In this document: positions 14,301 to 18,797 of the stretch, piece by piece
Position numbering within the stretch: the stretch's first letter is position 1
How the letters are laid out: every line of letters begins with the position of its first letter
Assembly (NCBI GenBank): GCA_013331125.1
Contig: DUGW01000002.1
Location: 1-18,797, forward strand
DNA length: 18,797 nucleotides
Reading direction: 5' to 3'
DNA from: Candidatus Woesearchaeota archaeon
Lineage (GTDB): Archaea; Nanoarchaeota; Nanoarchaeia; Woesearchaeales; UBA11576
Program-made: the position numbers and the translations under genes
The notes under the pieces: model-generated
Told to the model about the DNA's origin: nothing
The model's input: the letters and a program-made list of their open reading frames with translations, nothing else
Database searches by the model: none

Positions 14301-16285
14301 ACCTGTATGATCCTGGTTGCGTAGATGCTCAGGATGATGACGAGTCCAATGTTGCTGTCCCTGCCTGCTCTGATGGTGTAGATAATGATGGTGATGGCCT
14401 CATCGACATGAATGATCCTGGCTGTTCCTCAGCGCAGGACAATGATGAGTCCAATGCAGTCACCCAGTGCTCTGACAGCGTCGATAACGACGGTGATGGC
14501 CTTGTCGATCTTATGGATCCTGGCTGCCTCAGCCCGTCTGACGATGACGAGTCGAATGTAGTCACACCTCAGTGCTCCGACGGTATTGACAACGACGGTG
14601 ATGGCCTTGTTGACTACCCTGCCGATCCTGGCTGCTCAGCTGCTGGTGACAATGACGAGTCGAATGTTGCTGTCCCTGCCTGTTCTGATGGCCTTGACAA
14701 TGACGGTGACGGCATGATTGATTACGCCGGTGCAGTCCTCCAGTCCGGAAGCACTTCTGCTACCATATCTGGACCTGCCTCTTCAGGCACGATCAATCTG
14801 AACAATCCTGAATGTTCCGACGGTATTGACAATGACGGTGATGGCGAGCTTGATTATCCTCAGGATGCTGCTTGCTCAGGCCCTAATGATAATACTGAAG
14901 GTTCACCTAATCAGTGCTCTGATGGTGCTGACAACGACGGTGATGGCCTGACTGATCACCCTGCTGATCCTGATTGTGAGAATGGCTCTGACAACAGTGA
15001 GGGCGTTCCGCAGAATCTGGATTATGAGTATTATCAGTATGTCTTGGACCTCAGTGGTGTCTTGACGACTGTCAAGCTTAAGGTGCACAGCATCGCTGGC
15101 GGCGTGCTTATAGTGCAGCTTGAGGATGGGATGACCTATCAGATGAGTGCTGGTCATATGGCTACGATCACTGTAGGCGGTGTCACCCAGCATGTATTCG
15201 TATCATCTGTCAGTTCCAACTCTGCAGATATAGTGCTGTATGCTACTCAGGTTGTCCCTGCTGATCCTGGCTGCGATTCTGCTCAGGACAATGATGAGTG
15301 GAACATGCCTCTTTCAGAGTGCTCTGATGGCGTCGATAATGATGGTGACGGCCTTGTCGATATGGCTGACCCTGATTGTGTAGACTCTAACGATGACTCT
15401 GAACAGGGAACAGTGCCTGCGTGCGCTGACGGTCTTGACAATGACAATGATGGTCACGTCGATCTTGCTGATCCTGGCTGTTCTTCGGCATCAGACAATG
15501 ATGAGTTCAATGTCTGGCCTGCCTGCTCTGACGGTCTTGATAACGACGGCGATGGCTATGTTGATATGGCTGACCCTGGTTGTTCAGGTCCTTCAGACAA
15601 TGATGAGTGGCACCAGCCATTCCAGTGCGAGGACGGCATGGACAATGATGGTGATGGCCTGACCGACATGGTCGATCCTGGTTGCAGCTCACCTTTCGAT
15701 GATCAGGAGTTCACTCCTCCGTCTCAGTGCAATGATGAGTTGGACAATGATCACGATGGTCTTGTTGATATGTGGGATCCTGACTGTTCGTCTGAGGGTG
15801 ATGATACCGAGTATCCTTCAAATCCTCAGTGCTCCGACGGCATTGACAATGATGGTGATGGTAGGGTTGACCTTGCTGATCCTCACTGCTATGACCAGTA
15901 CGATGAGTTTGAGGGTGAGATCGATGTGCCTGCGCCTTACAGGCCTTGGAGCGACATGGATGACCTGTTGATCACAAGGATTGATGTCAACGGCTTTGAT
16001 GTCGAGGACTTCACTGTCATGCCTGGTGAGTATATCATGGTGTCTGTCAGTGTGGAGAACACCCTTGACTATGATCTTGAGGATCTGAAAGTCCGTGTCT
16101 TCCTTGATGATTATGGTCTGTGGGCCACAAAGACCCTGCATGAGCTTGATGCTGGTGACACTGTGACTGTCAACATGCATGTTGATGTGCCTGTCTGGAT
16201 CGAGCCTGGCGTTTATGACCTCAGGTTCACCGCATCTAACGATGATATCAGGCGTGTCAAGTACAGGCACCTTGTTGTTGTTTGA
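11336..16285 (+). CDS. Giant secreted protein with Ig/PKD domains and calcium-type DNDGDG repeats
   Basis: This 1649-residue protein has a signal peptide (1-22, ending ASALA). In order come an N-terminal domain; two putative Ig-like domains (about 138-225 and 228-316), the first with the DSDGDALTY and LPAGATL marks of the He_PIG type; repeat units 1-2 (319-388); a PKD domain (391-475); further beta-rich domains (477-870); units 3-18 (871-1530); and a C-terminal S-layer-like beta domain (1533-1649). Each repeat has CSDGxDNDGDGLVD followed by DPGC and an acidic DNDE. DNDGDGLVD fits the DxDxDGxxD calcium loop of thrombospondin type 3 and dockerin proteins, and the paired Cys could form disulfides. 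There is no C-terminal membrane segment, so it is secreted or held by a partner. GGTGG (11325-11329) precedes the ATG. A role as a long rigid surface stalk, adhesin or S-layer-associated fibre is inferred. Confidence 0.9.
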   Translation: MKRSIVFVLLLLVLSPFASALAYTTNPFWEVDGQNVGTSLTIEDGESALAGSPAFASLDCDVTFVAELLNADMSLRSVLANTEVDTCQNVGFMYVPVDPSDYDVPGDYLVRFHLEDTRGSDTRMLQLHVIPATQPNVCPVLGSISSPRYLDVGVAHSFDAHATDSDGDALTYSAQGLPAGATLSANGHFAWTPGPSAVGQHVITVRVSDGECVDSQIVTLIVEQEPVCDLVMEPLETPLSVNEGETIAFQVLGYSADPVFYSAQGVPANAIWDDVAGVFVWITGNQDAGVYDVTFTASTSPSCSESQDVHITVIDGGLPACSDGQDNDGDGLVDYPADPGCTSAQDDDEYNAPLPACSDGLDNDGDGLVDMADPGCSGPSDNDEFNPSNVCPVAAFEWAPDHPDMGETINLVSTSADGNNDPLTYAWDVNNDGITDSTGSLATTVFNQAGSHPVTLTVSDGQCQDSVTNYIQVVPQCILEVESIDCLSPVIQGESQACTVHVDSGNSWPGGITVDVFYSNHEYAGYCLTDSLTGSCTAYFQAPAQPGTYSVYATAQRNGCVGDLNFAPADSFDVFADGYDIANLAIYNNPAFAQEDYDFLRAQDMFVRFQVLDPFNNPVNDAITSVELLSPPGGHAYFSEYQYSNPAPGYYDYFLQIPASHDFLGQSHVFVFQFNFNDGTGAQRVVGVNIHNNAPEIASEGVVVMGQAASLHGHAVTLNVVDPVAMTGTFMVSGETVGPLMEGYAAALGDGAVFHVHDIDFDNQPYSAVVSLTADDYLSDNVFTGQVLSAPASFDLEPFESDVEDYGEALDWSASGVDANIFAVSFDASQDVMTVTPVAPGCDTFTLELWDLDNAIDTMQVTLCSNPAGAPACSDGLDNDGDGLVDMNDPGCSNPSDNDEYNYLPQCADGVDNDGDGLVDLNDPGCSGLSDDDEHNLLPQCSDGIDNDNDELVDMQDPGCSSPQDNSEDDVVLPQCSDGLDNDGDGLVDLYDPGCVDAQDDDESNVAVPACSDGVDNDGDGLIDMNDPGCSSAQDNDESNAVTQCSDSVDNDGDGLVDLMDPGCLSPSDDDESNVVTPQCSDGIDNDGDGLVDYPADPGCSAAGDNDESNVAVPACSDGLDNDGDGMIDYAGAVLQSGSTSATISGPASSGTINLNNPECSDGIDNDGDGELDYPQDAACSGPNDNTEGSPNQCSDGADNDGDGLTDHPADPDCENGSDNSEGVPQNLDYEYYQYVLDLSGVLTTVKLKVHSIAGGVLIVQLEDGMTYQMSAGHMATITVGGVTQHVFVSSVSSNSADIVLYATQVVPADPGCDSAQDNDEWNMPLSECSDGVDNDGDGLVDMADPDCVDSNDDSEQGTVPACADGLDNDNDGHVDLADPGCSSASDNDEFNVWPACSDGLDNDGDGYVDMADPGCSGPSDNDEWHQPFQCEDGMDNDGDGLTDMVDPGCSSPFDDQEFTPPSQCNDELDNDHDGLVDMWDPDCSSEGDDTEYPSNPQCSDGIDNDGDGRVDLADPHCYDQYDEFEGEIDVPAPYRPWSDMDDLLITRIDVNGFDVEDFTVMPGEYIMVSVSVENTLDYDLEDLKVRVFLDDYGLWATKTLHELDAGDTVTVNMHVDVPVWIEPGVYDLRFTASNDDIRRVKYRHLVVV
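12290..12499 (+). repeat. Calcium-type repeat units 1-2
   Basis: Two units of about 35 codons with CSDGxDNDGDGLVD, separated from the main array by PKD and other domains. Unit 2 (from 12398) is very similar in DNA to unit 15 (from 15518), closer than to its own neighbour. Confidence 0.85.
13946..15926 (+). repeat. Calcium-type repeat units 3-18
   Basis: Sixteen units of about 34-36 codons, most with CSDG, DNDGDG, VD, DPGC and DNDE blocks. Deviating loops are DNDNDELVD (unit 5), DNDNDGHVD (unit 14) and DNDHDGLVD (unit 17). Unit 10 has only its first half, and a lone second half appears at 15257, with 531 bp between them. Confidence 0.9.
14726..15256 (+). other. Domain insertion nested in a repeat unit
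   Basis: Residues 1131-1307 of the giant protein separate the half unit ending GMIDY from the half unit starting PADPGC. Joined, these would give a normal unit, as in units 1 and 9 (VDYPADPGC). The insert holds a Ser/Gly-rich strand region, two complete units (11 and 12) and a beta-rich domain (LDYEYYQYV to DIVLYATQ) with a GGVTQHVFV strand. Insertion is inferred from the matching halves. Confidence 0.6.
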
Positions 16286-16312
16286 GGGTGTTGCTCGCAC
16301 ATTACCAAATGC

Positions 16313-16341
16313 TTTTTATTGCCCTGTTTTTTCGGGCCTTT
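16313..16341 (+). terminator. Probable terminator of the giant gene
   Basis: T5 at 16313-16317 and T6 at 16327-16332, the latter in a small GCCC/GGGC hairpin loop, followed by CCTTTT. This fits poly-U termination 28 nt after the stop codon. Confidence 0.45.
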
Positions 16342-16400
16342 TACGACTCAAAAAAGGTGCTTCGGATTAACTACTGTGAAATAACAAAATACCCGAAACA

Positions 16401-16408
16401 TTTATATA
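16401..16408 (+). promoter_or_regulatory. TATA box of the NEW3-like gene
   Basis: TTTATATA preceded by ACCCGAAACA. The expected start site (about 16429-16433) falls on the palindromic GGTGTGTTACACC (16427-16439), a possible operator or 5' hairpin. The leader is about 70 nt. Confidence 0.65.
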
Positions 16409-16490
16409 TCAGATGTTGTTATCCGGGGTGTGTTACACCTGTTTATGTTGGGGGGTTTAACACTTTATAATCCATGAATTATGACTATTT

Positions 16491-16495
16491 GGAGG
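16491..16495 (+). promoter_or_regulatory. Ribosome binding site deciding the NEW3-like gene start
   Basis: GGAGG lies 8 nt before the ATG at 16504. The in-frame ATG at 16474 has no such site and would place ten polar residues before the signal peptide. Confidence 0.75.
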
Positions 16496-16503
16496 ATGGA
16501 AAG

Positions 16504-17868
16504 ATGATTGGAAAGAAAACAAGGCTTTTTAGCGCAGTTTTGCTGCTTTTTGTAGCTCTTTTTGCGCTTTCCGGTGCTGTTTCAGCCTTAAATGCTGAGA
16601 TAGACTGGGTTAAGCTCGATGGAGATTTGCTTTCTCCAGGACTGAACCAGGTTCAGGACATCGAGCGTGACAACGATTTCGAGGTCAGGGTTAGCGTTGA
16701 GGCTTTCGAGGACCTTGATAATGTTGAGATTGAGGCTATGCTAGCCGGTTATGATCACAACGACCGTGCAACAGCTACCACTGAAGTCTTCGATATGAAG
16801 GCTAATGTCTCCTACACCAAGAAGCTTGAGCTGAAGTTCCCAGCCAGGATGGATGAGGACCAGTACAGGCTCAGGATATATGTCAGGGACAGGTCAAGCG
16901 ATGAGCTTCAGCAGGAGTTCTATCTTTATGTTGACACAGTCAGGCATTCAATACAGATAAAGGATATCAATCTCGATCCTTCTGATGAGGTCGAGGCTGG
17001 CCGAAGCGTCCGTGTTTTGGTCAACCTGAAGAACTATGGTCAGCTGGACGAGGATGACGTCAAGGTTGAGTTCGCTATCCCAGAGCTCGGCATCAAGGCT
17101 CTCCCAGATTATCTGGACATCGAGTCTGGCGAGTCTGAGACCACTGAGGAGCTCTACTTGAGGATCCCTGTCTGTACAGAAGCAGGCCAGTATCAGGGCC
17201 AGGTAAAGGTTTCTTATGATGATGGTGATGAGGTTGAGGTTGAGGACGTGCTCCTTAACATCGTCGATTCACCTACCGGATGCGGACTTGATGACGATGA
17301 GGACTCATCTGATGATGATGACTCAGAGCCACAGCAGCCACAGCAGCCGCAGCCACCAGTCGCTCAGCAGAAGACAGTCATCACTGTCGGTGCTCAGAGC
17401 CAGGAGGTTGTCGCTGGCGAGGGTGGTGCTATCTATCCGCTTACCTTCACTAACTCAGGATCTGACACCAAGACTTATGTGGTCTCAGTGACTGGTGCTG
17501 ATGATTGGGCTACCGTCAAGATCAGCCCTCTTCAGACTGTCACTATCGGACCAGGCGAGTCCAAGTCAGTCTATGTGTATGTTTCCGCTAAGGAGACTGC
17601 AGCTCCGGGAGAACATATGTTCTCTATCGAAGTGAAGGACGCAGCAGGAAATCCTGTCAAGCAGATTCCTCTTTCCGCTAGCGTTGTTGCTGGCGAGGGA
17701 AGTGATGCAGCTGCTGAGAAGTCAGGCCTCAGGAAAGCTCTTGAGATCGGACTGATCGTGCTGGTTGTCATCCTTGTCATCATAGCTTTGATCGTGCTTT
17801 TCACACGAAAGAAGGATGACGAAGAGGAAGAGGCTGAGGACGAGATCTCCGGCCAGACTTATTACTAA
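16504..17868 (+). CDS. Membrane-anchored surface protein with S-layer-like and NEW3-like domains
   Basis: This 454-residue type I membrane protein has a signal peptide (1-28, ending AVSA), an S-layer-like beta domain (about 30-145), a CARDB-like beta domain (148-255: VRVLVNLKNYGQLDEDDVKV), an acidic then Gln/Pro linker (about 263-289), a NEW3-like domain (about 290-398: FTNSGSDTKTYVVSV, GPGESKSVYVYVSA), one membrane helix (about 414-435) and an acidic cytosolic tail ending QTYY. Such COG1361-type proteins are common on archaeal cell surfaces. Its first domain resembles the C-terminal domain of the preceding giant protein (pattern FEVRVSVE...LDNVEIE versus VSVSVENTLDYDLEDLKV), so the two may share ancestry and possibly interact. 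It has its own TATA box, so it is not simply cotranscribed. A function beyond surface attachment cannot be read. Confidence 0.85.
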   Translation: MIGKKTRLFSAVLLLFVALFALSGAVSALNAEIDWVKLDGDLLSPGLNQVQDIERDNDFEVRVSVEAFEDLDNVEIEAMLAGYDHNDRATATTEVFDMKANVSYTKKLELKFPARMDEDQYRLRIYVRDRSSDELQQEFYLYVDTVRHSIQIKDINLDPSDEVEAGRSVRVLVNLKNYGQLDEDDVKVEFAIPELGIKALPDYLDIESGESETTEELYLRIPVCTEAGQYQGQVKVSYDDGDEVEVEDVLLNIVDSPTGCGLDDDEDSSDDDDSEPQQPQQPQPPVAQQKTVITVGAQSQEVVAGEGGAIYPLTFTNSGSDTKTYVVSVTGADDWATVKISPLQTVTIGPGESKSVYVYVSAKETAAPGEHMFSIEVKDAAGNPVKQIPLSASVVAGEGSDAAAEKSGLRKALEIGLIVLVVILVIIALIVLFTRKKDDEEEEAEDEISGQTYY

Positions 17869-17877
17869 GTCAAATAA

Positions 17878-17922
17878 TTTTTTCATCCTCCTTTAGTCTT
17901 TTTCTTTATTTTTCATTTTCAT
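17878..17922 (+). terminator. T-rich terminator after the NEW3-like gene
   Basis: T6 at 17878-17883 followed by several T4-T5 runs separated by single C or A bases, starting 10 nt after the stop codon. Typical of archaeal poly-U termination. Confidence 0.6.
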
Positions 17923-17998
17923 CAAGGGTTAGCGTGAGTTCTGTCCGTTTCTGTTCTTTTTCAGGTCATGGTCTGCTTCCGTTTAATACCAAAAACCT

Positions 17999-18006
17999 TT
18001 TATATA
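17999..18006 (+). promoter_or_regulatory. TATA box of the PGF-pre-PGF gene
   Basis: TTTATATA preceded by ACCAAAAACC. The expected start near 18026-18030 gives a leader of about 20 nt carrying GAGGTG (18034-18039), 6 nt before the ATG. Confidence 0.7.
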
Positions 18007-18045
18007 CCGCTCTCCTAGGTATACAATAACTAAGAGGTGCCTATC

Positions 18046-18797
18046 ATGAAAAAGCTTGCTTGTATGCTCTTATCTTTATTGTTCATACTGCCTTTGGCTT
18101 CTGCCTATGGCGTGACCTTCTATAATCCTACCATGAACCCTCAGGATGGGACTCTCTTTGAGAAGGTTGATCAAGGCAAGCTCTATGATGTCATCATCGA
18201 TAAGGATGGCATCGACCTCCGCAAGGTATCTTTTAAGGTAAATAAGGACTCCACGACTGCAGGCATAACTGTCTATCACCTTGTTGCAGTCCCGCCGATA
18301 CTCCCTGAACTTGAGTCGACTTATGAGACTCTTGAGTTCCGTTATGGTGGTTTTGCGACTCATGAGGTCACCCATCTCCGTTTCGAGTTCCGTGTCGCCA
18401 AGGATTGGCTCTCTGACCAGTCTGTCCCGAGGGATACTGTTGCTATGCACTGGCACGATGAGATGCTTGATGCCTGGGAACCTCTATCTACCAAGATTAC
18501 TGGTGAGGACGGGTCTTATGTATATTATTCAGCATCCCTTGACCAGGGTGCCCGTTATTTCGCAGTGGCTAAGTCTGCTTCTGGTGAGAAGGCCGAGGCT
18601 CCTGCCCCTGCGCCCCAGAAGGTTGTGGCATCTGAGCCTGTCAAGCCAGCTCCTGCGCCTGCCGAGCCTGAGGTTGTTGTCCAGCCTGAGCCTGCTCCTG
18701 TAGCTGCTCCAGCTCCAACACCTCAGCCTGCTGCTGTTCCTCAGCCGCAGCATGTGGGTGGGCCTGCGACTGTGGACATAGCTCCTGAAGAGAAAGG
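18046..18797 (+). CDS. PGF-pre-PGF domain surface protein (3' partial)
   Basis: The frame is open from the ATG at 18046 to the window end (250 codons), so the C-terminus is missing. Residues 1-20 form a signal peptide (MKKLACMLLSLLFILPLASA, cleaved before YG). Residues about 25-185 match the archaeal PGF-pre-PGF domain: a beta-rich core with LEFRYGGF and LRFEFRVAKDWL, then the typical finish with HWHDEMLDAWEPLST, YVYYSASL and ARYFAVA. A Pro/Ala/Val/Glu-rich linker follows to the window edge. In this family the domain often stands before a C-terminal sorting or membrane anchor, which would lie beyond this window. The role is unknown; a cell-surface location is likely. A strong TATA box and GAGGTG support the start. 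Confidence 0.85.
   Translation, partial: MKKLACMLLSLLFILPLASAYGVTFYNPTMNPQDGTLFEKVDQGKLYDVIIDKDGIDLRKVSFKVNKDSTTAGITVYHLVAVPPILPELESTYETLEFRYGGFATHEVTHLRFEFRVAKDWLSDQSVPRDTVAMHWHDEMLDAWEPLSTKITGEDGSYVYYSASLDQGARYFAVAKSASGEKAEAPAPAPQKVVASEPVKPAPAPAEPEVVVQPEPAPVAAPAPTPQPAAVPQPQHVGGPATVDIAPEEK

Noticed and set aside
13946..15926. Regular repeats as a CRISPR array or DNA satellite
   Set aside because: The repeats are in frame inside one long gene, differ mostly at synonymous sites and have no spacers.

Overview
The window looks like the chromosome of an archaeon, probably a DPANN member such as Woesearchaeota or Pacearchaeota. Evidence: TATA-type promoters (TTTATATA upstream of several genes) instead of -35/-10 elements, strong GGAGG/GGTGG ribosome binding sites, poly-T terminators, an AglB/STT3-type oligosaccharyltransferase with the archaeal WWDFG and DxxK motifs, a geranylgeranyl-reductase-family flavoprotein, a DUF2304 membrane protein beside a dolichyl-phosphate-type glycosyltransferase, and a PGF-pre-PGF domain. 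The taxon is inferred from gene content only.

Layout. (1) Positions 2-3255, + strand: a B12-binding radical SAM enzyme cut off by the window start, then a GT-C-like multi-spanning membrane protein in the same operon. (2) Positions 3256-9071, - strand: an N-glycosylation and lipid block. In transcription order it holds a geranylgeranyl reductase family protein, STT3/AglB with a very histidine-rich cytosolic tail, a DPM1/DPG-type GT2 enzyme, a DUF2304 protein and a small two-span membrane protein. The last four are packed with 2-nt or overlapping junctions and have their own TATA box. The block meets the + strand operon tail to tail with no intergenic base. (3) Positions 9072-9465: a divergent promoter region with a long structured leader for the next gene. 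(4) Positions 9466-18797, + strand: four secreted or membrane-anchored surface proteins. These are a 566-residue protein with a C-terminal domain resembling a bacterial outer-membrane beta-barrel; a 1649-residue secreted protein with Ig/PKD-like domains and 18 DxDxDGxxD calcium-type repeats; a type I membrane protein with S-layer-like and NEW3-like domains and an acidic tail; and a PGF-pre-PGF domain protein that runs off the end.

How the parts fit: the - strand block would build and transfer glycans on lipid carriers, and the + strand block encodes exported proteins that could be their acceptors or form the cell envelope. The two blocks share an intergenic control region. The most unusual item is the beta-barrel-like domain ending in an aromatic beta-signal-like strand, in a context that is otherwise archaeal. 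Also notable are the nested domain insertion inside one calcium repeat, tandem hairpins between the two largest surface genes, and a palindrome in the leader of the barrel gene. No tRNA, rRNA, CRISPR array, insertion sequence or replication origin was seen.
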